Assembly (NCBI RefSeq): GCF_014651995.1 | Contig: NZ_BMXY01000001.1 | Location: forward strand, 1,302,001 to 1,366,000 | Source: Cognatilysobacter xinjiangensis | GTDB lineage: Bacteria > Pseudomonadota > Gammaproteobacteria > Xanthomonadales > Xanthomonadaceae | Length of the DNA: 64,000 nucleotides | Direction of reading: 5' to 3' | Shown: positions 45,948 to 54,662 of the stretch, one piece after another | Layout of the letters: every line of letters starts with the position of its first letter | Numbering within the stretch: position 1 is the first letter of the stretch | Program-made: the position numbers and the translations under genes | Notes under the pieces: model-generated | Database searches by the model: none | Told to the model about the DNA's origin: nothing | The model's input: only the letters and a program-made list of their open reading frames with translations

Positions 45948-48065
45948 TCACCAGATGCGGACGCGCTGCTCCGGCGGGATCCACAGCGGATCCTTGTCGG
46001 TGATGCCGAACGCCGTGTACCAGGCATCGAGGTTGCGCAGCGGCGCGAACGCGCGGATCTGGCCCGGCGAATGGGGGTCGCCGACCAGCTGCTGGCGCAG
46101 CGCGTCGTCGCGAAACAGCGTGCGCCAGACCTGCGCCCAGCCGAGGAACACGCGCTGGTCGCCGGTGAAGCCATCGAGCACCGGCGCCGGCTTGCCGCCG
46201 AGCGAGCGGTGGTAGGCCTCCAGCGCGATGGTGATGCCGCCGAGGTCGCCGATGTTCTCGCCCATCGAGGCGCGCCCGTTGATGTGCACGCCCGGCAGGG
46301 TCGGGAACTCGTAGCTCTCGTATTGCGCGCCGAGGCGCGTGGCCTGCGCCTCGAACTTCTCGGCGTCCTCCGCCGTCCACCAGTCGCGCAGGTAGCCCTT
46401 GCCGTCGGACTTGCGGCCCTGGTCGTCGAAGCCGTGAATGATCTCGTGGCCGATCACGCCGCCGATGGCGCCGTAGTTCACCGCCGGATCGGCATCCGGA
46501 TCGAAGAACGGCGGCTGCAGGATCGCGGCCGGGAACACGATCTCGTTCTTGACCGAGTTGTAGTAGGCGTTGACGGTCTGCGGGGTCATGCCCCACTCGA
46601 GCTTGTCGACCGGCTTGCCGATGCGCGCGCGGCGGAAATCCCACTCAAACTGCTGCACGCGCTCCGCGTTGCCGAACACGTCGCCCGCGACGATCTTCAG
46701 GCCGCTGTAGTCGCGCCACTTCTCCGGGTAGCCGATCTTCAGGCCGAAGTTGTCGAGCTTGGCCAGCGCCTCGGCGCGGGTGGCCGGGCTCATCCAGTCG
46801 AGCTGGTTGAGGCGCACGCGCATCGCGTCCTTAACGTTGGCGACGAGCGCGTCCATCTTGGCCTTGGAGTCGGCCGGGAAGTACAGCTTCACGTAGTCGC
46901 GGCCGATGGCCTCGCCCATCGAGCCCTCGGCGACGGCGACGGCGCGCTTCCAGCGCTCGCGCTGCTGCGGCTGGCCCTGCATGAACTTCGAGCGGAACTC
47001 GAACTGCGCGTCCGCGAACGCCTTCGACAGCAGCGGCGCGGCCTGGTCGGTCACCATGAAGGCTTCCCAGGCCTTCAGCGTCTCCAGGTCGGTCTCGTTG
47101 AACACCGCGGCGATCTTCGGCAGCGCGGTGTCCTGGCGCACGACGGCGCGGCCCGCGTGGTCGACGCCCGCGGCGGCGAGGAACTGCGCCCACGGGAAGC
47201 CCGGTGCCTTCGTGGCGAGCTCGGCGACCTGCACGGGGTTGTAGGTCTTGTCCCGGTCGCGACTCTGCGCGCGGGTCCAGTGCGCGTTCGCGATCTTCGT
47301 TTCCATCGCGAGGATGGCGGCAGCGCGCTCGGCGGGCTTGTCCCAGCCGGCGAGGCCCAGCATCTGCGCTAGATACTGCTGGTAGCGCTCGCGCTGCGGC
47401 GCGAACTTGGCGTCGAGGTAGAGCTCGCGGTCGCCCAGGCCCAGCCCCGACTGGCCGATGTACAGCGTGTACTTGTCCGGATCGCGCGCGTCGTCGCCGA
47501 CCGAGAGGCCGAACAGGCTGCGGCCGAAACCGCCCTGCGTGCGGCCCATCAGCTCGGCCATCTGCGTCTTGTTCGACACCTTGCGGATCGCTTCGATGCG
47601 CGGCTTCAGCGGCGCGCCGCCGAGCTTCTCGATCGTCGCCTCGTCCATGAAGCCGCGATACAGCGCGCCGACCTTCGAGGCGTCGTCGTTGCCGGCATTC
47701 GACGGATAGGTCTCGACCAGCTGGCGGACGCGCGCCTCGGACAGGTCGCGCAGCACGGCGAAACCGCCGTAGCTCGAGCGGTCGGCGGGGATCTGCGTGG
47801 TCTTGGCCCAGTTGCCGTTGACGTAGCCGAAGAAGTCGGCGCCCGGCTTGACGCTGCGGTCCATGCCGCCGAGGTCCACGCCCCAGTCGCCCAGGCGCTT
47901 GGCCTGGATCGCGTCGCCCGAGCCGCTGGCAGGCGCGGCAGTGTCGACGGGCAGCAGCGCCTGCAGGCTGCAGGTCGCGTCGAGGCAGTGTGCGTCCTGC
48001 GCGTGGAGGGACGGGGCCAGCGCGAGCGCGGCGGCGGTCGCGAGCGAGAGCAGCGAGGTCTTCAA
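45948..48065 (-). CDS. M13-family metallopeptidase, exported
   Basis: The 705-residue neprilysin-like protein has a signal (residues 1-22, ending SLHAQ). It has zinc motif HEIIHGFDDQG, the downstream ligand block ENIGDLGG and substrate strand NAYYNSVKNEIVFPAAILQP; the C-terminus ends VRIW, the family end. The start codon is TTG (48063-48065), with GGGGAG 7 bases upstream and a lysine-led signal after it, so it is accepted despite the rare codon. It is a periplasmic or outer-membrane-attached peptidase for small peptides. The Cys pair near 27-32 may form a disulfide. Confidence 0.92.
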   Translation of the reverse strand: MKTSLLSLATAAALALAPSLHAQDAHCLDATCSLQALLPVDTAAPASGSGDAIQAKRLGDWGVDLGGMDRSVKPGADFFGYVNGNWAKTTQIPADRSSYGGFAVLRDLSEARVRQLVETYPSNAGNDDASKVGALYRGFMDEATIEKLGGAPLKPRIEAIRKVSNKTQMAELMGRTQGGFGRSLFGLSVGDDARDPDKYTLYIGQSGLGLGDRELYLDAKFAPQRERYQQYLAQMLGLAGWDKPAERAAAILAMETKIANAHWTRAQSRDRDKTYNPVQVAELATKAPGFPWAQFLAAAGVDHAGRAVVRQDTALPKIAAVFNETDLETLKAWEAFMVTDQAAPLLSKAFADAQFEFRSKFMQGQPQQRERWKRAVAVAEGSMGEAIGRDYVKLYFPADSKAKMDALVANVKDAMRVRLNQLDWMSPATRAEALAKLDNFGLKIGYPEKWRDYSGLKIVAGDVFGNAERVQQFEWDFRRARIGKPVDKLEWGMTPQTVNAYYNSVKNEIVFPAAILQPPFFDPDADPAVNYGAIGGVIGHEIIHGFDDQGRKSDGKGYLRDWWTAEDAEKFEAQATRLGAQYESYEFPTLPGVHINGRASMGENIGDLGGITIALEAYHRSLGGKPAPVLDGFTGDQRVFLGWAQVWRTLFRDDALRQQLVGDPHSPGQIRAFAPLRNLDAWYTAFGITDKDPLWIPPEQRVRIW

Positions 48066-48196
48066 GCGGTTTCTCCCCAGGTCGCCGGAACGGCCGGCGC
48101 GGTACGACCCCGGAGCATACGGCCGCCCGCCGGAGCGCCTCTAGGCCAGAAGTCCCGCCCCGGCGCGCCCGAAGGTGACCGGGTTCACGCGTGGGC

Positions 48197-48829
48197 TCAG
48201 CGCACACGCGTGCCGAAGATGCGATCGCCCGCGTCGCCGAGGCCCGGCAGGATGTAGCCGCGCTCGTTGAGTCGCTCGTCGACCGATGCGGTGACGATCT
48301 CGACATCCGGATGCTTCGCTTCCACCGCGCGCAGGCCCTCCGGCGCGGCGACCAGGCACAGCGCCTTGATGCGCGTGGCCCCCGCGGCCTTGAGCAGGTC
48401 GATGGTGGCGACCATGGTGCCGCCGGTGGCGAGCATCGGATCGAGGATCAGCGCGATGCGGTCGGCCATGCCGCCGACCAGCTTCTCGTAGTAGCCCACG
48501 GCGCCGAGCGTTTCCTCGTCGCGCTGCAGGCCGACGACGCTCACCTTCGCCGCGGGCACCAGCTCGAGCACGCCCGGCAGCATGCCCAGTCCAGCGCGCA
48601 GGATCGGCACCAGAGTCACCTTGCGGCCCTTGATGCGCGTGACCTGCACCGGGCCCGCCCAGCCCTGCACGTCGACCGTCTCGGTCGGCAGGTCGGCGGT
48701 GGCCTCGTAGGTCAGCAGCGTGGCCACCTCGGAGGCGAGGTCGCGGAACTCCTTGGTGGAAAGCTCCGCGCGGCGCATCAGACCGAGCTTGTGCTGCACC
48801 AGCGGATGGCGGACTTCGGTGACTTTCAT
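48197..48829 (-). CDS. upp: uracil phosphoribosyltransferase
   Basis: The 210-residue enzyme converts uracil and PRPP to UMP in pyrimidine salvage. Marks are [37 protein letters not shown], the PRPP-binding loop [13 protein letters not shown] and the C-terminal [12 protein letters not shown]. The length is standard. The ATG at 48827-48829 starts [19 protein letters not shown]; the frame upstream of it is shadow sequence. The gene is divergent from the esterase gene. No uraA-type transporter is adjacent. Confidence 0.95.
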   Translation of the reverse strand: MKVTEVRHPLVQHKLGLMRRAELSTKEFRDLASEVATLLTYEATADLPTETVDVQGWAGPVQVTRIKGRKVTLVPILRAGLGMLPGVLELVPAAKVSVVGLQRDEETLGAVGYYEKLVGGMADRIALILDPMLATGGTMVATIDLLKAAGATRIKALCLVAAPEGLRAVEAKHPDVEIVTASVDERLNERGYILPGLGDAGDRIFGTRVR

Positions 48830-48946
48830 GCGGCGCCCCTGGGGATTCGACTGGGCACAGTTTGACCCATGCCGCGACGCGCATTCACCGCGCCGCCGCC
48901 GGTCGCCCGCGACACTTCGCCCTTCCCCCATCGCGATCACCTCCGC

Positions 48947-49624
48947 ATGCCGCAGCCGGGCGACCTCATCGACGCCGCCGATTACGCGTTCTCCTTCCGC
49001 ACGCTGGAACCCCGGCCCGATGCACCGCGTGCGCTGCTGGTGCTGCTGCACGGCGTGGGCAGCGACGAGCTGCAACTCGCATCGATCGGCGAACGCACGC
49101 CGGGCGACGTGCTCGTCGCGCTGCCGCGCGGCTACCGCTCGATCAGCGGCGGCAAGCTCGGCTGGTACCGCGTCGGCCTGAGTGAGGACGGGCTGCAGGT
49201 GGTCGAGGACGAGGCCGAGGAAGCGCGCCTGAAGCTGCATGAGTTCGTGCAGCAGCTGCAATCGCGCTTCGACGTGCCGCCCGAGCGCACCGTGGTCGCC
49301 GGCTTCAGCCAGGGCGGCATGCTGGCGGCGAGCCTCGCGCTGACCTCACCCGAAACGGTAGCGGCGTTCGCGCTGCTGTGCGGGCAGATGCCGCCCGAGG
49401 TCGAGCCGCTGCACACGCCGCGCGCAGACCTCGCGCACCTGCGCGCGCTCATCGTGCACGGCCGGCAGGACGACACCCTGCCTGTCGAGCAGGCGGAGCT
49501 CAGCGATGAGCGGCTCTCGCAGCTCGGCATCCGTCACGAGCTGCGGCTGCATCGCGGCGGACACGAACTCACCGGGGTGGTCGAGAACGACGCGGTCGAG
49601 TGGCTGTCGCGCGTGTTGGCATGA
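48947..49624 (+). CDS. phospholipase/carboxylesterase family hydrolase
   Basis: The 225-residue protein has the alpha/beta hydrolase triad: Ser in [12 protein letters not shown], Asp in [10 protein letters not shown] and His in [10 protein letters not shown]. The opening [20 protein letters not shown] forms the oxyanion strand. It belongs to the YpfH/EstB-like esterases that act on short esters or lysophospholipids. The start at 48947 is preferred for protein length; a longer one at 48869 adds 26 poorly conserved residues, and neither has a clear ribosome-binding site. Confidence 0.86.
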   Translation: MPQPGDLIDAADYAFSFRTLEPRPDAPRALLVLLHGVGSDELQLASIGERTPGDVLVALPRGYRSISGGKLGWYRVGLSEDGLQVVEDEAEEARLKLHEFVQQLQSRFDVPPERTVVAGFSQGGMLAASLALTSPETVAAFALLCGQMPPEVEPLHTPRADLAHLRALIVHGRQDDTLPVEQAELSDERLSQLGIRHELRLHRGGHELTGVVENDAVEWLSRVLA

Positions 49625-49729
49625 GGTCGGCGACCGCGACTTCGCGGTCGCCCTGGAGTATCGCCGCCGAGCGCTAACCGGGACGAATGGCCGTGGCGTA
49701 TAACGACGCGGACCTTCCAGGAGAACGCC

Positions 49730-50281
49730 ATGAACGCCGCCCTCCGCACCACGCTCGCCGTCGCCGTGTTGGCGCTGGCACTGCCCGCCGCCGCCGCGCT
49801 CAAGCCCGGCGAGCGTGCCCCCGACTTCAGGGCGCAGGCCTACCTCGCCGGCAAGCCCTTCACCTTCGACCTCGCGAAGGCGCGCCGCTCGGGCCCGGTG
49901 GTCGTCTACTTCTTCCCGGCCGCGCATACGCCGGGCTGCAACCTCGAGGCGCACCTGTTCTCCGAGGCCATCGACGACTTCCGCAAGGCAGGCGCCACCG
50001 TCGTCGGCCTCAGCGCCGGCAACACCGAGCAGCTCGCGGACTTCTCCAAGGAAACCGAGCACTGCGGCGGCCGCTTCCCGGTAGCCGCGGACCCGGGCGC
50101 GAAGATCGCGAAGTCCTACGACGCGCTGCTCGGTGGCCGGGCCGATCGTTCGGACCGCACGTCGTACGTGGTGACGAAGGACGGCCGCATCGCCGCCGTG
50201 CATTCCGACCTCAACCCTTCGCTGCACGTGAAGTCGATGCTCGACGCGGTGAAGGCGCTCGGCCTGCGACCGGCGAAATGA
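49730..50281 (+). CDS. exported peroxiredoxin (AhpC/TSA-BCP type)
   Basis: The 183-residue protein has a Sec signal (residues 1-23, ending PAAAA). The peroxidatic site is FFPAAHTPGC with the PxxxTxxC motif; a second Cys at KETEHCGG could resolve the sulfenate. The thioredoxin fold is otherwise standard (FDLAKARRSGPVVVYFFP, SYVVTKDGRIAAVH). Most BCP proteins are cytosolic, so an exported copy is notable. The ATG at 49730 follows CAGGAG. It lies 105 bp after the esterase gene, then a tiny hydrophilic gene follows. Confidence 0.88.
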   Translation: MNAALRTTLAVAVLALALPAAAALKPGERAPDFRAQAYLAGKPFTFDLAKARRSGPVVVYFFPAAHTPGCNLEAHLFSEAIDDFRKAGATVVGLSAGNTEQLADFSKETEHCGGRFPVAADPGAKIAKSYDALLGGRADRSDRTSYVVTKDGRIAAVHSDLNPSLHVKSMLDAVKALGLRPAK

Positions 50282-50367
50282 TGTCGGCGCTCGACGACCG
50301 GTTCGCGCCGCTTTGATCGCGCGTTAATCGCATCGCCTCCAAGGTGCGTGCACACAGGAGGCGAGCG

Positions 50368-50565
50368 ATGACCACCAACAAGAACGACAACCTGCCGGGC
50401 CGCACCAGCCCGGCCGGCCGTGCCGACGGCAAGCCGCAGGCGCATGTCCTGCAATCCACCGAGGGCTATCGCGACGGCAAGCAGCTCGATCCACGCAACG
50501 ACCGCGGCCAGGGGCCGGAGCGCACGCAGCAGCAGGGCCGCGGCGGCGACGCCGACCGCGGCTGA
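50368..50565 (+). CDS. tiny hydrophilic protein, 65 residues
   Basis: ATG at 50368 follows AGGAGG at 50356-50361, an excellent ribosome-binding site. The product (MTTNKNDNLPGRTSPAGRAD, then DPRNDRGQGPERTQQQGRGG) is made almost only of Gly, Arg, Asp, Asn, Gln and Pro and should be disordered. It has no signal or Cys. No family is recognised. The strong ribosome-binding site supports expression. Similar low-complexity proteins are at 32158-32487 and 53620-53925. Confidence 0.6.
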   Translation: MTTNKNDNLPGRTSPAGRADGKPQAHVLQSTEGYRDGKQLDPRNDRGQGPERTQQQGRGGDADRG

Positions 50566-50576
50566 ACACGGCCGCC

Positions 50577-51002
50577 TCAGGCGACGGTGAGCGTCACGTC
50601 GATGTTGCCGCGCGTGGCATTCGAGTAAGGACACACCGCGTGCGCCTGCTCGACCAGCGCCTGCAGCTGCTCGCGCTCGAGCGCCGGCGCATCGATCACC
50701 AGCTCCGCCCGGATGCCGAAACCCGCGCCCGACGGGCCGATGCCCACGCGGCCTTCGACGCGCGTGTCGGACGGCAATGCGATCTTCTGCTGCGCGGCGA
50801 CGAATTTCATCGCGCTCAGGAAGCACGCCGAATACCCCGCCGCGAACAGCTGTTCGGGATTGGTGCCCTCGCCGCCTGCGCCGCCGAGTTCGCGCGGCGT
50901 CGCCACGCGTAGGTCGAGCGCGCCGTCGGACGAGACGACGCGCCCGTCGCGCCCACCGGTCGCGCTGGCCTGCGCGGTGTAGAGAACCTTGTCGATCGCC
51001 AT
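50577..51002 (-). CDS. ohr: organic hydroperoxide resistance protein (Ohr)
   Basis: The 141-residue protein belongs to the Ohr branch of OsmC. The two active cysteines are in [12 protein letters not shown] and [12 protein letters not shown], and the Arg of the catalytic dyad may lie in [12 protein letters not shown]. Ohr reduces organic peroxides with lipoamide-type reductants. Length and start (ATG 51000-51002, IDKVLYTA) match the family. A GGAG lies ten bases upstream. It is divergent from the Old Yellow Enzyme gene, with a 210-bp gap containing two inverted repeats. Confidence 0.94.
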   Translation of the reverse strand: MAIDKVLYTAQASATGGRDGRVVSSDGALDLRVATPRELGGAGGEGTNPEQLFAAGYSACFLSAMKFVAAQQKIALPSDTRVEGRVGIGPSGAGFGIRAELVIDAPALEREQLQALVEQAHAVCPYSNATRGNIDVTLTVA

Positions 51003-51010
51003 GCTGCGTA

Positions 51011-51138
51011 GCTCCGTTGCTGGGGCGCGCTCGTGCGCGCCGTGGTTGCGGCCACCCGGGTGCCGCAAAGGACTGGACATCACACCATCCCGCGCGACGG
51101 CTCGGCGCGAACGATTGCGCGCGGCAGCGCAACGGAGC
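51011..51138. repeat. inverted 10-mers and an 18-bp inverted repeat between ohr and nemA
   Basis: GCTCCGTTGC at 51011-51020 and its exact complement GCAACGGAGC at 51129-51138 flank the ohr-nemA spacer. On the minus strand the first copy contains the GGAG of ohr. Inside, GGCGCGC-TCGT-GCGCGCC at 51024-51041 is a perfect 7-bp inverted repeat. These could be operators for a thiol-peroxide sensor such as OhrR or NemR, but no known box is recognised. Confidence 0.4.
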
Positions 51139-51212
51139 ATTGAGCACACGAGCCGTGCAAGTGCGCGTGCGCGCCCCATGTCCCCCATCTTCCCCAAGCA
51201 ACGGATCCGCGC

Positions 51213-52301
51213 ATGACCGCCACGCTCTTCGATCCCATACGCATCGGTGCCATCGACCTCGCCAACCGCGTGGTGATGGCGCCGCTCACCCGCAGCCGCG
51301 CCGCCGACGGACTCGTGCCGTCGCCGACGGCGATCGAGTACTACGCGCAGCGCGCGACCGCGGGCCTGATCATCACCGAGGCCACGCAGGTCAGCCCGCT
51401 GGCGCAGGGCTACATCGCGACGCCCGGGCTGTTCACGCGCGAGCAGATCGCCGGCTGGCGCAAGGTGACGGATGAAGTGCATCGCCGGGGCGGCCGCATC
51501 GTGGTGCAGCTCTGGCACGTCGGCCGCGTCTCGCACACGAGCCTGCTGCCCGACGGCGAGGTGCCGGTGGCGCCGAGCGCGATCCGTGCCAACACCAAGA
51601 CGTTCACCGCCGACGGCTACGTCGACACGTCCGCGCCGCGCGCGCTGCGCATCGACGAAATTCCGGGCGTGGTCGCCGACTTCGCTCGCGCCGCCCGCAA
51701 TGCCATCGAGGCCGGCTTCGACGGTGTCGAGGTGCATGCCGCCAACGGCTACCTGATCGACCAGTTCATGCGCGACGGCAGCAACCACCGCGACGATGCC
51801 TACGGCGGCAGCATCGAGAACCGCACGCGTCTGCTGCACGAAGTGGTGCAGGCGACGGTCGAGACGATCGGCGCGGAGCGCGTCGGCGTGCGCATCGCCC
51901 CGGTGACGCCGGCCAACGACATGCACGACTCCAACCCGCAGGCGCTGTTCGAGCGCGCGGTCGAAAGGCTCGACGCGCTGGGCATCGCCTACGTGCATGT
52001 GATCGAAGGCGCGACCGGCGGCCCGCGCGACGTGCAGCCCTTCGACTACGCGGCGCTGCGCGGCAAGTTCCGCGGCGCGTGGATCGTCAACAACGGCTAC
52101 GACCGCGAGATGGCCGAGGCCGCCGTGCTCGAAGGCCGTGCCGATGCGGTCGCGTTCGGCCGCGCGTACATCGCCAACCCCGACCTCGTGCGGCGCCTGC
52201 GCGAGAACGCGCCGCTCAACGAGCCGGACCGCTCGACGTTCTACGGCGGCGGCGCCGAGGGCTATATCGACTATCCGTCCCTCGACGGCGTCGAGGCCTG
52301 A
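51213..52301 (+). CDS. nemA: Old Yellow Enzyme-type alkene reductase
   Basis: The 362-residue FMN enzyme starts [20 protein letters not shown] and has the FMN strand [11 protein letters not shown], the His/Asn substrate pair in [16 protein letters not shown], and [19 protein letters not shown] and [14 protein letters not shown]. Such reductases use NAD(P)H to reduce the C=C bond of reactive aldehydes, ketones, maleimides and nitro compounds. The gene is divergent from ohr. A strong terminator follows at 52311. Confidence 0.93.
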   Translation: MTATLFDPIRIGAIDLANRVVMAPLTRSRAADGLVPSPTAIEYYAQRATAGLIITEATQVSPLAQGYIATPGLFTREQIAGWRKVTDEVHRRGGRIVVQLWHVGRVSHTSLLPDGEVPVAPSAIRANTKTFTADGYVDTSAPRALRIDEIPGVVADFARAARNAIEAGFDGVEVHAANGYLIDQFMRDGSNHRDDAYGGSIENRTRLLHEVVQATVETIGAERVGVRIAPVTPANDMHDSNPQALFERAVERLDALGIAYVHVIEGATGGPRDVQPFDYAALRGKFRGAWIVNNGYDREMAEAAVLEGRADAVAFGRAYIANPDLVRRLRENAPLNEPDRSTFYGGGAEGYIDYPSLDGVEA

Positions 52302-52310
52302 TCGACCGGA

Positions 52311-52340
52311 GGGCCGCCTGCAGAGGCGGTCCTTCTTCTT
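52311..52340 (+). terminator. intrinsic terminator of the alkene reductase gene
   Basis: A 9-bp stem (GGGCCGCCT pairing with AGGCGGTCC, including one G-T pair) with a 4-nt GCAG loop begins 9 bp after the stop codon and is followed by TTCTTCTT. It is a classic rho-independent terminator for the plus strand. Confidence 0.85.
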
Positions 52341-52370
52341 CGCAGCTACGCGCTCTGCGGATACCTGCAC

Positions 52371-53162
52371 TCAGTCGCGGTCGTGATAGCGCTCCGCGGG
52401 GCGGTCGCGTGAGACGTTCGGCACCAGCCCGCGCTCGGCCTCGACGTAGGCATCCCAGTCCCTCATGTCCGGCAGCGACGGAATGCACACCGGCTCGTCC
52501 ATCTCCAGCGCACGCAACGAGGCGACGACGAGATCGTCGGCCTGCATCACGCGCTCGGGTGGGAAATTGCCGATTGCGTTGCCGGCGATCTCGTGGAAGT
52601 CGGTGGCGATCACGCCCGGGATCAATGCCTGCACGCGCACGCCGGTACCCTCGGCTTCCGTCTGCAGGGTGCGGGTGAAGGCGAGCACGTAGTTCTTCGA
52701 CGCACCGTAGCCGGCGTTGCCGGGCATCTGCATGAACACCGTACCCGAGGCGACGTTGATGATCCGCCCGTGTCCCGCCGCGCTCATGCGCGCCATGGCT
52801 GCGATGGTCAGCCGCGTCAGCGCGATCACGTTGACGCGCAGCATGTGCGCGGTGGCATCGGCATCGAGCTCGGCGACGCGCCCACGCGCGGCGTAGCCTG
52901 CATTGTTGACCAGAAAGCCGATCGCGGGATCGCGCTCGATGCGCTCGACAACGCGCGCCACGCCCTCGTCCGTCGAGAGATCCGCCGGCAGTACCTCGAC
53001 GTCGGCACCTTCTGCGCGTAGCAGGCCCGCGACTTCCTCGAGTTTATCGGCGCGGCGCGCGACCAGAACGAGATCGTGGCCGGTACGGGCCAGGTGTTCG
53101 GCATAGCAGCGGCCGATGCCGGCGGACGCGCCGGTGACGAGGGCCCGGGGGCGTTGGCTCAT
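52371..53162 (-). CDS. short-chain dehydrogenase/reductase (SDR)
   Basis: The 263-residue SDR has TGASAGIGRCYAEHLART, NNAGYAARG and the catalytic set NVASGTVFMQMPGNAGYGASKNY, with Tyr and Lys. ARRADK after strand 2 suggests NADP preference. The substrate is unknown. The start at 53162 (MSQRP) is preferred; ATG 53174 gives four more residues. It faces a 457-bp spacer upstream, so its promoter probably lies there. Confidence 0.87.
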   Translation of the reverse strand: MSQRPRALVTGASAGIGRCYAEHLARTGHDLVLVARRADKLEEVAGLLRAEGADVEVLPADLSTDEGVARVVERIERDPAIGFLVNNAGYAARGRVAELDADATAHMLRVNVIALTRLTIAAMARMSAAGHGRIINVASGTVFMQMPGNAGYGASKNYVLAFTRTLQTEAEGTGVRVQALIPGVIATDFHEIAGNAIGNFPPERVMQADDLVVASLRALEMDEPVCIPSLPDMRDWDAYVEAERGLVPNVSRDRPAERYHDRD

Positions 53163-53619
53163 GGCGGTGCACATGCGTCGGACGGGAGGCGAGGGTCGCG
53201 CGCCGGTGGTTACGCGATCGTCGTCGGTATGCGCCCCACGATGTGCCGCCGGATGGGAGACGATCGCGGCTAACCCTTCTGGCCGTGCTTTTCAAGCGTT
53301 TCGAGCGCGTTGGCGGTGAGCAAGCAACATTCGCACGCGTGGTGATTTTTTAGCCAGAACAGCGTCGGCCCAAGCGGCCATTGGCGTGGAACGTTATATC
53401 CGGGTGATCGTCCCCAACGTTGTCCACAGGGCCTGTGTATTGCTCCGCGCTGCATGCACCGCGGCCTCGCCATGCGCGCGATTTTGTCAATCCGGGTTGA
53501 CAGCCGCGAAGCGCGCCCCGTAACCGCGCAACCTGCTTCTGCGCGCTTTCGCTCCGGCGTGATGCGCGGCGCGCTAGCCTCGCACTGTCACTACACGCCC
53601 GCCGAACGCGGAGGCTCCC
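53163..53619. other. 457-bp intergenic region with AT-richer core and palindrome
   Basis: This is the longest gene-free stretch of the window. Its core (about 53330-53500) is clearly less GC-rich than the rest and includes ATTTTTTAG and TTATATCC. It contains AACGTT twice (53390 and 53416), one DnaA-box-like TTGTCCACA at 53420-53428, an odd palindrome CACAGGGCCTGTG at 53425-53437 and the palindrome at 53485-53502. I see no convincing gene; a minus-strand 67-codon frame at 53270-53473 is not supported. Confidence 0.6.
53485..53502. promoter_or_regulatory. 18-bp near-perfect palindrome, possible operator overlapping a -35 box
   Basis: TGTCAATCCGGGTTGACA pairs 16 of 18 positions around CCGG; only the T/G pair at positions 7 and 12 breaks symmetry. 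Its right arm TTGACA equals the consensus -35 hexamer and points to the lipoprotein gene at 53620. A repressor binding here would block that promoter. The -10 is poor (TAACCG about 17 bp later), so the promoter call is weak; the symmetry itself is clear. Confidence 0.5.
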
Positions 53620-53925
53620 ATGAAGCGCCAGATCCTTCTCGTCGTTCCGCTCGCCCTCGTGCTCGCGGCCTGCGCGACCACCGGGGCCTCGTCGACGGGC
53701 ACCACGTCCAACCCCGTCGCAGGCTCCACTGCGGTCTCGGCGGCGGGGAGCCGTGCCATCGGCGCCTATGGCGCCACCGGCACCTCCGACGACGTACGGG
53801 GGCGCTCTGGCTCGTCAGGAGCGTCCACGCTCACGGGCCGCGCCAATCTGGCCGGCAGCGACTCGGGGACGCGCGACGACGCCACCGATGCGGACGACAC
53901 GAACACCGATCCACCGCGCGACTGA
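53620..53925 (+). CDS. Ser/Thr/Gly-rich small lipoprotein
   Basis: The 101-residue product has a lipoprotein signal (MKRQILLVVPLALVLAAC, Cys18), then a low-complexity mature part rich in Ser, Thr, Gly and Ala, ending in an acidic tail (TRDDATDADDTNTDPPRD). No family is recognised. The ATG at 53620 is preceded by CGGAGG. A regulatory palindrome lies 118 bp upstream. The residue after the Cys is Ala, which fits outer-membrane sorting. Confidence 0.65.
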   Translation: MKRQILLVVPLALVLAACATTGASSTGTTSNPVAGSTAVSAAGSRAIGAYGATGTSDDVRGRSGSSGASTLTGRANLAGSDSGTRDDATDADDTNTDPPRD

Positions 53926-53936
53926 GGCGGCGCCCA

Positions 53937-54080
53937 ATGGACACCGCGGCCGCGGAGAACGCCGCTGCCCGACTTCGGTTGACGCCGATGCCCGGGATTT
54001 CCGACTTCCGTTTCGACGCCGGCGCGGTCCTCAACCGGCCGCTGAACGTGAAGGCCGTGTCGCGATTTCGTTCAGGGTGA
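53937..54080 (+). CDS. doubtful small ORF, 47 residues
   Basis: ATG 53937 opens a 47-codon frame (MDTAAAENAAARLRLTPMPG then ISDFRFDAGAVLNRPLNVKA) with no ribosome-binding site. It fills part of the 210-bp gap between the small lipoprotein and the RcnB-like gene. It could be a small soluble protein or chance; there is no family signal. Included only because the sequence looks less Arg-rich than shadow frames. Confidence 0.25.
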   Translation: MDTAAAENAAARLRLTPMPGISDFRFDAGAVLNRPLNVKAVSRFRSG

Positions 54081-54135
54081 ATACGTGGTGTGGACCGGAT
54101 GCTCGGCTCGCGATCCCCGCACCGAGGCCACCACC

Positions 54136-54642
54136 ATGAAGAAGCTCACTGCAATCGGCGCCGCCGTCCTCTTCGCCACTGTCGCCGGCCTCTCGACGCC
54201 GGCTGCCGCGCAGCACCGCGACCGCAACGACGGCCCGCACCGCGAATGGAGCCAGCGCGACCACGACCGCGGCCGCAACGACGATCGCCGCGATCATCGT
54301 TGGGACGACCGCCGACACGACGACCGTCGCTACTCCCGCAATGACCGTCATGACCGCTACGACCGCTACGATCATCGCGACGACCGCCGCTACTACGCGC
54401 CGCGCACGTACCGCCCCTCGCACGTTTACGTGGTCCCGCGCGGGTACACCGTGAACCGCTGGCGCGTCGGCGCACGCATGCCGGCGCCGTATTACGCCAG
54501 CGCCTACTACGTCGATCCGTACGCCTACCGCCTGGCCCCGCCGCCGCGCGGCTACCGTTGGGTCCGCGTCGACCGCGACGTGTACATGGTGTCGATCGCA
54601 TCGGGCCTCATCGCCAACGTGCTGTACGACATCTTCCGCTGA
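54136..54642 (+). CDS. RcnB-like periplasmic protein
   Basis: The 168-residue protein has a Sec signal (residues 1-25, ending PAAAQ). The next 65 residues are a run of His, Asp and Arg (REWSQRDHDRGRNDDRRDHR) that could bind divalent metals. The C-terminal domain with YRPSHVYVVPRGYTVNRWRV and PPPRGYRWVRVDRDVYMVSI plus VLYDIF is the RcnB signature, linked to Ni/Co homeostasis and envelope stress in enterobacteria. The metal role is inferred. ATG 54136 follows GAGG at a distance of about 9 bases. A hairpin terminator follows. Confidence 0.82.
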   Translation: MKKLTAIGAAVLFATVAGLSTPAAAQHRDRNDGPHREWSQRDHDRGRNDDRRDHRWDDRRHDDRRYSRNDRHDRYDRYDHRDDRRYYAPRTYRPSHVYVVPRGYTVNRWRVGARMPAPYYASAYYVDPYAYRLAPPPRGYRWVRVDRDVYMVSIASGLIANVLYDIFR

Positions 54643-54662
54643 TCCCCGGCGGGGCAGTCCCC

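Noticed and set aside
53420-53428. DnaA-box-like TTGTCCACA as part of an origin
   Set aside because: A single near-match with no cluster, no AT-rich unwinding element of origin size, and no dnaA, dnaN, gidA or parAB nearby.
53270-53473. 67-codon minus-strand frame in the large intergenic region
   Set aside because: No ribosome-binding site and no recognisable family; the CECC stretch alone is not enough.
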